Shown: positions 43,766-50,823 of the stretch, piece by piece | Position numbering within the stretch: position 1 is the stretch's first letter | How the letters are laid out: every line of letters begins with the position of its first letter | Assembly: GCF_900115465.1 (NCBI RefSeq) | Contig: NZ_FOWN01000009.1 | Span: 1-64,000 of the forward strand | Length of the DNA: 64,000 nt | Direction of reading: 5' to 3' | DNA from: Halolactibacillus alkaliphilus | GTDB lineage: Bacteria; Bacillota; Bacilli; Bacillales; Amphibacillaceae | Program-made: the position numbers and the translations under genes | The notes under the pieces: generated by a model | Seen by the model: only the letters and a program-made list of their open reading frames with translations | Databases searched by the model: none | Told to the model about the DNA's origin: nothing

Positions 43766-44203
43766 TTACCTCCTCACCATATCGACATGCCAAATCTCGC
43801 AATCCAAATAAGGTTCTGATACAACCATAAAGCCAAAACTTGCATAAAAATCTGTTAAATACTGTTCGGCCTGAATTTGAATTGGCTTTGTATTATGAAC
43901 GGACGCTTCTTCAACAGCAGACTTAAGCAACACACGACCTAAACCTTTTTTTCTATGTGTCGCTTTTACAATGACTCGACCGATGGTTGTCTCAGGATAA
44001 ACAAGTCCCTCAGGTATAATCCGGCAATAACTCACAATTTCCCCATCTTCTTTCAAATAAACATGTTGGCTTAGTTGATCCAAATTATCAAACTCATGGT
44101 AAGCACTTGTTTGTTCAACAATGAAAACATCCGAGCGCAGCCTTGCAATCTCATACCACTCACTTGTTGTGAATTCTTGAAATTTTTTTACATAGCACAC
44201 CAT
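43766..44203 (-). CDS. ElaA-family GNAT acetyltransferase (copy 2)
   Basis: About 145 residues. EWYEIARLRSDVFIVEQTSAY, DNLDQLSQHVYL and IGRVIVKATHRKKGLGRVLL parallel copy 1 step by step, so the two genes are tandem paralogues. The ATG at 44203 is preferred because GGGGGA lies upstream and it matches copy 1; a longer in-frame extension overlaps the divergent promoter region. Function unknown. Confidence 0.87.
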   Translation of the reverse strand: MVCYVKKFQEFTTSEWYEIARLRSDVFIVEQTSAYHEFDNLDQLSQHVYLKEDGEIVSYCRIIPEGLVYPETTIGRVIVKATHRKKGLGRVLLKSAVEEASVHNTKPIQIQAEQYLTDFYASFGFMVVSEPYLDCEIWHVDMVRR

Positions 44204-44294
44204 CGTACATCCCCCTTTTGTCATGACAGGCATCGCTTTTCTTTTCAATTTCAGCTAAAATAATCATAACAAAAATTTTACTGGAGGGGTAGTC

Positions 44295-45158
44295 ATGAGA
44301 ACCATTGGATTCATCGGAATCGGTGTGATGGGCAAAAGTATGGCCAATCATCTAATCGATGCTGGTTATGACGTACATATTTACAACCGCACAAAAAAGA
44401 AAGCAGAAGAACTTTTAGAAAAAGGTGCACATTGGCATGAAAGTGTTGCCTCTGTTAGTCAAGTAAGTGACTGTATTATGACCATGGTTGGCTATCCATC
44501 AGACGTTGAAGCTATTTACTTTGGCAAAGATGGGATCATTGAAAATGCCAAAGCAAACAGTCTACTTATTGATTTCACTACATCAAAACCATCTTTAAGT
44601 AAAAAAATAGCTGTTGAAGCAAAGAAAGTCAGTTTAAACGCCCTTGATGCTCCTGTATCTGGTGGTGATATTGGCGCGAAAAATAAAACCCTCACAATTA
44701 TGGTCGGAGGAGAAAAAGACGTATTTAAAAAAGCAGAACCATTATTAACGTTACTCGGTAAAAATATTGTTTTACAAGGCCCTAGTGGGGCTGGGCAACA
44801 TACAAAAATGTGTAATCAAATTACCATCGCCTCAAATATGATTGGTGTCACTGAAGCTATCCTCTACGCACAAAAGTCAGGGCTTAATCCTACACGCGTA
44901 CTTGAAAGTATTTCTAAAGGAGCAGCAGGTAGCTGGTCACTTGAGAATCTTGCACCTCGCATGATTTTGGAAGATACTGCTCCTGGTTTTTATATTAAAC
45001 ACTTCATCAAAGATATGCAGATTGCTAAAGAAACAGCCGATGAAATGGGGCTTAAAGTCCCAGGTTTAACTTTAGCATTATCCATGTACCAACAGTTATC
45101 AGACCAAGGCCTGGATGAGTTAGGTACCCAGGCCCTCTACTTACTTTACAACGCATAA
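44295..45158 (+). CDS. Beta-hydroxyacid dehydrogenase (3-hydroxyisobutyrate dehydrogenase family), YkwC-like
   Basis: 287 residues. The dinucleotide fold begins at once (IGFIGIGVMGKSMANHL), the substrate motif is DAPVSGGDIGAKNKTLTIMVGG (about 118-139) and the catalytic Lys is in GAGQHTKMCNQ (about 172). NRT after the second strand suggests NADP preference. It is the size of B. subtilis YkwC; the substrate is not known. GGAGGGG precedes the ATG. Convergent terminator follows. Confidence 0.88.
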   Translation: MRTIGFIGIGVMGKSMANHLIDAGYDVHIYNRTKKKAEELLEKGAHWHESVASVSQVSDCIMTMVGYPSDVEAIYFGKDGIIENAKANSLLIDFTTSKPSLSKKIAVEAKKVSLNALDAPVSGGDIGAKNKTLTIMVGGEKDVFKKAEPLLTLLGKNIVLQGPSGAGQHTKMCNQITIASNMIGVTEAILYAQKSGLNPTRVLESISKGAAGSWSLENLAPRMILEDTAPGFYIKHFIKDMQIAKETADEMGLKVPGLTLALSMYQQLSDQGLDELGTQALYLLYNA

Positions 45159-45180
45159 AGAAATTTGCAGGTTTTACACG

Positions 45181-45241
45181 TGCTAAAAACTACCTCGCGC
45201 ATTTTTTCTAAGTCAACATCCGCGGCAGGTAGTTTTTAGCA
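45181..45241. terminator. Bidirectional terminator
   Basis: TGCTAAAAACTACCT and AGGTAGTTTTTAGCA are exact 15-base arms separated by 31 bases that can fold further (CGCGC/GCGG). It separates two convergent genes. Confidence 0.75.
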
Positions 45242-45283
45242 TACTGCCTGACTTGAAAAATGGCGCTTTACAATACTAAGTTA

Positions 45284-45610
45284 CTATTTTTGTTGTTTCT
45301 TTGACAAATCATCATAACGACTCACAACAAAAGCAAGGTCGTGATTATTGAACTGACTCATCACATCAATCAATAAGGCTGTATCAATGTCTAACCCAGC
45401 TTCCTTTTCTACTGTTTCTTGTTTAAGCTCTTCTAGTTGTTTTGGTACCAGTTGTTCAGGATAAGCTTCTTTATATAGAGTAACTGGATCTAATTCATGG
45501 TTAGTACACCACTGGCAAAACAACAGAATCATCGTCTGTTCTTGTTCTTCGTAGTACTTAATAACCGCTTCTTCTTGAGCTTTTTTATCGTAATTTTCGA
45601 TGATACTCAC
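45284..45610 (-). CDS. Small conserved protein of unknown function behind a LexA-box promoter
   Basis: 108 residues, acidic and Gln/Glu-rich, with predicted helices throughout and no membrane segment. Features are EEQEQTMILLFCQWC (Cys pair) and HDLAFVVSRYDD near the C-terminus. It looks like a Bacillaceae-restricted family but I cannot name it. The start is GTG at 45610; the ribosome site (AAGAAGG) abuts it, which is poor. No other start exists in this frame before codon 27. It lies about 120 bases downstream of a promoter whose -35 is covered by a LexA box, so DNA-damage induction is predicted. Confidence 0.7.
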   Translation of the reverse strand: MSIIENYDKKAQEEAVIKYYEEQEQTMILLFCQWCTNHELDPVTLYKEAYPEQLVPKQLEELKQETVEKEAGLDIDTALLIDVMSQFNNHDLAFVVSRYDDLSKKQQK

Positions 45611-45748
45611 CTTCTTTTCTTGATTTTAGTTAACGATCCCCAACGACTCACATCCACTATAATCAGCAAGCTTTAACCCTCCCATTAAAAGAGGTCATTT
45701 ACTAGAGCGCCGTTGAATGGATCACGTGGGCATGTTAAACACGCATAT

Positions 45749-45778
45749 ATTATAACGCAAAAAAGAACATATGTTCAA
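45749..45778 (-). promoter_or_regulatory. LexA (SOS) box overlapping a sigma-A promoter
   Basis: GAACATATGTTC (45765-45776) is a perfect palindrome matching the Bacillus LexA/DinR core GAAC-RNRY-GTTC. The reverse-strand promoter is TTGAAC (45773-45778), 18 bases, TATAAT (45749-45754). The box covers the -35 and part of the spacer, a standard repressor position. Confidence 0.75.
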
Positions 45779-45905
45779 CCAACAGATTATACTTACATGT
45801 CACCATGCAGCTACTAATTAAGTTTTAAGACTAAAAAACATCTTTTCCTTCTAAACATAGACCGGCGCATCTTTCCGATAGTTTACCACTTTAATAACTT
45901 AAAGG

Positions 45906-45934
45906 TTGAAAAAGTATTTCTGATTCACTATAAT
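45906..45934 (+). promoter_or_regulatory. Sigma-A promoter of trhO
   Basis: TTGAAA (45906-45911), 17 bases, TATAAT (45929-45934). It lies about 75 bases before the trhO start. Confidence 0.8.
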
Positions 45935-46010
45935 GATACATGCAAGAGACTAAGTTGATTTACCCCTACATCCGTATCTTGCAAATACGAAAAATAGGTG
46001 GTTGTAAAAA

Positions 46011-46979
46011 ATGGAAAATTATCAAGTATTACTGTATTATCATTATGTTGATATTAAAGACCCCGATCAATTCGCCAAAGAACATAAACGTGTGTGTGCG
46101 GACTTCAATTTACTCGGACGTATTTTAATCTCTCATGAAGGCATTAATGGCACATGTTCAGGGACCAAAGAGGATACCGAGCGTTACATTCAGTATATGA
46201 ACGAACACCCCATGTTTAAGGCGATGCCATTTAAGATTGACCCTGCGGAGGGGCATACTTTTAAAAAATTAAAAGTTAAATCACGCCCTGAGCTTGTTAC
46301 ATTAAGGCTCGGTGCTGAGGATATTAATCCGAACGAAATAACGGGTAATTATTTAGAACCTCAAGCATTCTATGAAGCGATGCAAGATGACAACACTGTT
46401 GTGATTGATGCCCGTAATGATTATGAATATGACCTCGGTCACTTTCGTGGCGCGGTACGTCCTGATATCCGCACCTTCCGCGAATTACCTCAATGGATTG
46501 ATGAACATAAAGAGAAATTTAAAGGTAAACGGATTTTGACTTATTGTACAGGCGGCATACGTTGCGAGAAATTCTCGGGTTGGTTACTTCAAAAAGGCTT
46601 TGAGAATGTTAACCAATTACACGGTGGGATTGCTACTTACGCAAAACATCCCGAAATAAAGGGGCAATTATGGGACGGTAAGATGTATGTTTTTGATGAA
46701 AGAATAAGCGTGCCCATTAATCAAGTCGAGCATGTTGTAGTTGGACGTGACTACTTTGACGGTGAACCGTGCGAACGCTATATAAACTGTGCAAATCCAG
46801 AATGTAATAAACAAATTATTTGTTCTGTAGATAATGAACATAAACATTTAGGTGGTTGTACACATGCATGTCGTGTCCATGAACGCAATCGATATGTAGT
46901 AGAGCATGGAATAACCGAAACCGAAGTTCGTGCGCGTTTAACAGCTCTTGAAAATGAAACAACCAACAAAGCTATCTAA
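46011..46979 (+). CDS. trhO: TrhO, tRNA uridine(34) hydroxylase (rhodanese family)
   Basis: 322 residues. An N-terminal acylphosphatase-like domain ([18 protein letters not shown], about 30-47) precedes a rhodanese domain with the active Cys in [17 protein letters not shown] (about 178). A C-terminal Cys-rich tail ([14 protein letters not shown]...GGCTHACR) completes the YbfQ/YceA/TrhO layout. TrhO makes 5-hydroxyuridine at the wobble position using prephenate. TAGGTGG precedes the ATG. Confidence 0.93.
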   Translation: MENYQVLLYYHYVDIKDPDQFAKEHKRVCADFNLLGRILISHEGINGTCSGTKEDTERYIQYMNEHPMFKAMPFKIDPAEGHTFKKLKVKSRPELVTLRLGAEDINPNEITGNYLEPQAFYEAMQDDNTVVIDARNDYEYDLGHFRGAVRPDIRTFRELPQWIDEHKEKFKGKRILTYCTGGIRCEKFSGWLLQKGFENVNQLHGGIATYAKHPEIKGQLWDGKMYVFDERISVPINQVEHVVVGRDYFDGEPCERYINCANPECNKQIICSVDNEHKHLGGCTHACRVHERNRYVVEHGITETEVRARLTALENETTNKAI

Positions 46980-47002
46980 TTCGCTACACTTTTACACAAA
47001 AC

Positions 47003-47051
47003 AAAAAGAGCGGTATCCCTTATCAGATAAGAGATTACCGCCCTTTTTTAT
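47003..47051. terminator. Bidirectional terminator, trhO / acetyltransferase
   Basis: AAAGAGCGGTA pairs with TACCGCCCTTT (one mismatch), with an inner CTTATC/GATAAG stem, flanked by A and T runs. Confidence 0.85.
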
Positions 47052-47084
47052 CTTTCATTTGCAAAATAAACCTGTCAAATGTTC

Positions 47085-47591
47085 TCAATGTCGCCAGTCG
47101 GATTCAAACAAACTCATAAAATATGTGTCATAATATTTACCATTCACAAAACAATGGTCTTTAAATGTTCCTTCAATTTTAAAACCGAGCTTTTCATACA
47201 ACCCTCTAGCTTTTTCATTAATTCCTCTCGTGGTAAGAAAAACTTTATTTAGACGCAAATGATCAAACGCATAAGACAGCATTTGAAGCATTGCCGCTTC
47301 TCCATGACCCTGCCCTTGATGATGACGATCTAACATAAGGCCAATTTCCGCACGACCATGACTTTGATTAATTGATGTTAAATGAATCCAACCGAGCTTT
47401 TCGTGTTGCCGTGATTCAATCACATATATGTTCGCTTTTGTTTGTTCCATTTGTTCAACCATTTCTTCAATATCGGTTAAACTTTTCGGTGTATGACCAA
47501 TCATCATTAGCGTGCTTGGGTCGTTATACCATTGCTTTACATCTGGCAAATCCTCATATTCTAGTGGACGCAAGATTACTTGTACAGCCAT
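47085..47591 (-). CDS. RimJ/RimL-type GNAT acetyltransferase
   Basis: About 168 residues. VILRPLEYEDLPDVKQWYNDP is the usual GNAT start, RAEIGLMLDRHHQGQGHGEAAMLQM carries motif A (QGQGHG, about 95) and GLYEKLGFKIEGTFKDH motif B. The pattern resembles SpeG/RimL-like enzymes acting on amines or protein N-termini; the substrate is unknown. GAGGTGAAGAAA precedes the chosen ATG. Confidence 0.87.
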   Translation of the reverse strand: MAVQVILRPLEYEDLPDVKQWYNDPSTLMMIGHTPKSLTDIEEMVEQMEQTKANIYVIESRQHEKLGWIHLTSINQSHGRAEIGLMLDRHHQGQGHGEAAMLQMLSYAFDHLRLNKVFLTTRGINEKARGLYEKLGFKIEGTFKDHCFVNGKYYDTYFMSLFESDWRH

Positions 47592-47852
47592 TTTCTTCAC
47601 CTCAGTTATTTTTTTATCGATCACTTAATCACATACTATCATTATAGTATTAGCCCTTTTCTATTGATCGTAAACCTCCACACGCCGTTTGTAAAAAGAG
47701 CTGATGAGCTTGCGTAGTTTTATTGATTAACATTGGAGAAATAAGGGTATATACGAGGTACAGGTCTTATCATTCAAAAAGCTCCCACTTCTAACACTTA
47801 ATTTAAAGCGGGACGTGCGAAGAAGTCTAATATAACTATGGAGGGAAAAAGC

Positions 47853-48326
47853 ATGAGTATTTATCAATTTAACGCACAAACGATTGATCATAAAGAAAAA
47901 TCGCTGGAAGATTATAAAGGGAAGGTTGTTTTGATTGTCAATACCGCGACTAAATGCGGATTGAAAAATCAATTTAACAGTTTAGAAACGCTTTATCAGA
48001 ATTATAAAGACGAAGGGTTCGTCGTGTTAGGTTTCCCGAGCAATCAATTTTTAAATCAAGAGCCTGGAACAGATGAAGAAGTGAGTCAAGCATGTCAGTT
48101 GAACTTTGGTGTCACTTTCCCACTCTTTAGTAAAGTAAATGTTAACGGGAAAAATGCCCATCCTTTATTTAGGTATTTAACAATAGAACAGTCAAGCCTT
48201 TTAGGTGGTACAATCAAATGGAACTTCACTAAATTTCTGATTGATCGTGAAGGTCATCTCGTGAGTCGGTTTGCGCCAAAAACGAAACCAGAGACTTTTG
48301 AAAAAGATATTGTGAAGTTATTATAA
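47853..48326 (+). CDS. Glutathione-peroxidase-family thiol peroxidase (BsaA-like)
   Basis: 157 residues. The peroxidatic Cys is in VNTATKCGLKNQF (about residue 37), the Gln in GFPSNQFLNQEPG and the Trp/Asn in IKWNFTKFLID, completing the active-site tetrad. Cys replaces selenocysteine, and a second Cys (SQACQLNFGVTFP) may resolve via thioredoxin. The ATG at 47853 follows GGAGGG; an in-frame ATG at 47838 overlaps it. It is monocistronic with a terminator at 48419. Confidence 0.92.
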   Translation: MSIYQFNAQTIDHKEKSLEDYKGKVVLIVNTATKCGLKNQFNSLETLYQNYKDEGFVVLGFPSNQFLNQEPGTDEEVSQACQLNFGVTFPLFSKVNVNGKNAHPLFRYLTIEQSSLLGGTIKWNFTKFLIDREGHLVSRFAPKTKPETFEKDIVKLL

Positions 48327-48618
48327 TGAACTTCCCCCACCAAACATTCTAACAAATGTTCGGATAAGGTGTTTTCTGGATCTTAAATGATAAAACAACC
48401 GTAATAAGCCTTAAACGCGTCTCCAGCATACCTTTCTTGCTTGGAGACTTTCATTCATTTGGAACAGGTGCACGTTAAAAAGAGCAGGTGTTATTGTCGT
48501 TGCTCTGTTGTAGCCGAATAGATGCGTTGGCCTGTATTTTTAAATTGGGGTAGCCCTTCGCATATACCTAATGAAATTGGGACAATATGCACTTTTTTTA
48601 CTTTTTTTCTTATTTCTG
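48327..48618. other. Intergenic region after gpx
   Basis: Holds the gpx terminator (48419-48450). Nothing else supportable was seen up to the bmr leader promoter. Confidence 0.6.
48419..48450 (+). terminator. Terminator after the glutathione peroxidase gene
   Basis: GTCTCCAGCA and TGCTTGGAGAC pair with one bulge, followed by TTTC. The T tract is short. Confidence 0.65.
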
Positions 48619-48647
48619 TTGACGGATAGATTCGATAAGACTATACT
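48619..48647 (+). promoter_or_regulatory. Promoter of the bmr-type leader operon
   Basis: TTGACG (48619-48624), 17 bases, TATACT (48642-48647), about 40 bases before the leader peptide start. Confidence 0.8.
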
Positions 48648-48686
48648 TTGATTATTGATTAAATAAACGAAAAGGAGGTCACAATC

Positions 48687-48770
48687 ATGAAAACACTTAT
48701 TACTCATCCCGTAAGCATGACACAAGTAAACTGTTTCGACGTGGCCTCCGTTGATAGGATGTTTATCTAA
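48687..48770 (+). CDS. Leader peptide of the drug-exporter operon (BmrB-like)
   Basis: 27 codons: MKTLITHPVSMTQVNCFDVA followed by SVDRMFI and TAA. AAAGGAGG is well placed seven bases before the ATG. It is followed by two intrinsic terminators and then the heterodimeric exporter genes. In B. subtilis the equivalent operon (bmrB-bmrC-bmrD) is controlled by a leader peptide through ribosome-mediated attenuation, so this peptide probably plays that role: a ribosome stalled by an antibiotic would change folding of the downstream RNA. The sequence identity to BmrB was not checked. Confidence 0.7.
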   Translation: MKTLITHPVSMTQVNCFDVASVDRMFI

Positions 48771-48853
48771 ATTATTCGGCCGATCTATACCTATCGCTTT
48801 ACAGCGTTTAAGTAGGATTATCCTATGTATTTATTTAGCACATCTTTATACCG

Positions 48854-48886
48854 AAAAGGTCACGAACATATTCGTGACCTTTTTTG
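48854..48886 (+). terminator. Leader terminator 1 of the drug-exporter operon
   Basis: AAAAGGTCACGAA and TTCGTGACCTTTT form a 13-pair stem with a CATA loop, followed by T residues. It lies between the leader peptide and the exporter genes. Confidence 0.88.
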
Positions 48887-48916
48887 CATCCACTCATCGC
48901 TTTTAGATGGTTGTTT

Positions 48917-48949
48917 AGCACAGACGTCTCGGATGTCTGTGCTTTTTTT
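48917..48949 (+). terminator. Leader terminator 2 of the drug-exporter operon
   Basis: AGCACAGAC and GTCTGTGCT (nine exact pairs) with a nine-base loop, then seven T. It comes 31 bases after terminator 1. Confidence 0.88.
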
Positions 48950-48985
48950 CATTTAGTCAATGATTAACGTAAAGGAGGAAAAAAG

Positions 48986-49039
48986 ATGTTAGTAATACGA
49001 CCAGTTAAAAGTGACGACCAAGGAGAAGGCTTTGGTTAG
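48986..49039 (+). CDS. Second short leader ORF before the exporter genes
   Basis: 17 codons: MLVIRPVKSDDQGEGFG then TAG. The ribosome site AAAGGAGG is strong, at eight bases. The peptide resembles the first residues of a GNAT acetyltransferase (LVIRPVKxxD), so it may be a truncated remnant. Alternatively it couples ribosome loading to the exporter gene 35 bases downstream. Confidence 0.5.
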   Translation: MLVIRPVKSDDQGEGFG

Positions 49040-49074
49040 TCATTTGATTTTCTGTTAGAAAAGGAGTGAGAAAA

Positions 49075-50823
49075 ATGTTTCAAGTTTTTAAAAAGTTAGC
49101 TTGGTTTTTTAAAGACCAATGGTTACGTTACCTCGTAGCCATACTGGCGCTCATGTTCGCCAGTTTCCTTGACCTTATTCCACCAAGGCTCATCGGGAAT
49201 GCCATTGATGCGATTCAGTTCAACGAACTGACAAGGACCGCATTATCTCAGACGCTACTTATCTATGGTGGTTTAATTGTCTTAACGTATGCGATTATGT
49301 TTTTGTGGGACTATACATTATTTAGTGGCGCTTTATTACTTGAACGGCAGATTCGTTCAAAACTCATGCGACACTTTCTCATGATGAGCCCGCGGTTCTA
49401 TAGTAAAAACCGAACAGGTGACTTAATGGCTCGAGCCACCAACGATTTAAAAGCCATTATGATGACATCAGGCTTTGGTATTTTAACACTCGTCGATTCA
49501 ACAGTATACATGTCCTTTATTATTTTAATGATGGGCTTTACCGTTAATTGGACATTAACGTTTATGGCACTTATTCCTATGCCGATTATGGCTCTCATCG
49601 TTTATAAGTATGGCGGAATAATTCATCTGCGCTTTACCGACGCGCAAGAAGCTTTTAGCGATTTAAATAACTATACGCTGGAATCTATCCGTGGGGTAAG
49701 TGTAACTAGAGCCTTTGTCCAAGAAGCATACGACTTACAACGCTTTAAAGAAAAAACCCATGATGTATTTAATAAAAACAAAGCGGTCGCACAGATGGAA
49801 GCCCTCTTTGAACCGACAATGAAAATCCTTGTCGGTATTTCCTACACGATTGGTTTAGGTTATGGTGCCATCATGGTGATAGATAATCGCATCTCAATCG
49901 GTGACCTTGTTTCATTTAATGTGTACTTGGGGATGATTATCTGGCCGATGTTTGCGATTGGTGAATTAATCAATGTGATGCAGCGCGGAAATGCCTCTCT
50001 CGACCGGGTGAATCATGTTTTAAAACAAGTGTCGGACGTACAAGAACCCTTAGCACCCGTGGAAGTGAAGATGCCTCTTACGATACAATTTAACGATGTG
50101 ACATTTCGCTATCCCGGTCTAAAAGAGCCGCAACTCATAAATATTAACTTAACTATTCAACAAGGCGAAACCATTGGGATTGTGGGTAAAACAGGTGCTG
50201 GAAAAACAACGTTATTTAAACAGCTACTCAGACAATACCCTGCACCTGAAGGAAACTTGCTTATTAATGGTGTATCAATTGAGCAACTATCACTCGATAG
50301 GACGCGTCAATGGATTGGCTATGTGCCGCAACAACATATTCTTTTTTCTAAAACTGTACGTGAGAATCTCTTATTCGGTGCTGGAAAAACATCTGACGAC
50401 GTCATTCATCAGATGTTGATATCTACGTCATTAAAGTCGGATATCGATGCGCTTTCTAACGGCCTTGATACTCTAGTTGGCGAGAGTGGTGTGACGTTAT
50501 CTGGCGGTCAAAAACAACGACTATCCTTAGCACGCGCACTGTTAATGGATCCAGAGATTTTGATTTTAGATGACGCTTTATCAGCGGTTGACGGTAAAAC
50601 CGAAGCGACCATCATTGAGCATTTAAAAGAACAACGCCAACAGAAAACCACCCTGATTGCTGCTCACCGTCTATCAGCCGTCATGCATGCTGACCAGATT
50701 ATTGTTCTGACGGATGGAAGAATTACTGAACAAGGAACACACGAGACCTTGATGCAAGAAAATGGTTGGTACAAAGAACAATTTATGATTCAGCAAATGA
50801 CCGAGGAGGTGGCAACTGAATGA
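49075..50823 (+). CDS. bmrC: BmrC-like half of a heterodimeric ABC multidrug exporter
   Basis: About 582 residues: six-helix type IV exporter domain (about 15-310) and an ATPase domain with Walker A GKTGAGKTT, signature LSGGQKQRLSLARAL and Walker B ILILDDALSAVDG. The catalytic Glu after Walker B is Asp (LDD), the mark of the degenerate nucleotide site in such heterodimers. Length and operon match B. subtilis YheI/BmrC. The ATG at 49075 follows AAAAGGAG. It overlaps bmrD by four bases. Confidence 0.9.
   Translation: MFQVFKKLAWFFKDQWLRYLVAILALMFASFLDLIPPRLIGNAIDAIQFNELTRTALSQTLLIYGGLIVLTYAIMFLWDYTLFSGALLLERQIRSKLMRHFLMMSPRFYSKNRTGDLMARATNDLKAIMMTSGFGILTLVDSTVYMSFIILMMGFTVNWTLTFMALIPMPIMALIVYKYGGIIHLRFTDAQEAFSDLNNYTLESIRGVSVTRAFVQEAYDLQRFKEKTHDVFNKNKAVAQMEALFEPTMKILVGISYTIGLGYGAIMVIDNRISIGDLVSFNVYLGMIIWPMFAIGELINVMQRGNASLDRVNHVLKQVSDVQEPLAPVEVKMPLTIQFNDVTFRYPGLKEPQLININLTIQQGETIGIVGKTGAGKTTLFKQLLRQYPAPEGNLLINGVSIEQLSLDRTRQWIGYVPQQHILFSKTVRENLLFGAGKTSDDVIHQMLISTSLKSDIDALSNGLDTLVGESGVTLSGGQKQRLSLARALLMDPEILILDDALSAVDGKTEATIIEHLKEQRQQKTTLIAAHRLSAVMHADQIIVLTDGRITEQGTHETLMQENGWYKEQFMIQQMTEEVATE

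Larger units (their letters stand above)
45611..46010. other. Divergent promoter region
   Basis: Contains the LexA-box promoter facing left (45749-45778) and the trhO promoter facing right (45906-45934). A 19-codon frame at about 45641-45700 on the minus strand lacks a ribosome site and is not called. Confidence 0.7.

Noticed and set aside
45641-45700. A 19-codon minus-strand frame downstream of the LexA-box promoter
   Set aside because: It has no ribosome site and is not recognisable; the 108-residue protein is the better target of the promoter.
45782-45900. A riboswitch or T-box upstream of trhO
   Set aside because: None of the conserved motifs of known classes was found; an ordinary sigma-A promoter explains the region.
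48540-48725. A 61-codon frame on the minus strand across the bmr leader promoter
   Set aside because: No ribosome site, no recognisable product, and it overlaps a good promoter and leader peptide on the other strand.
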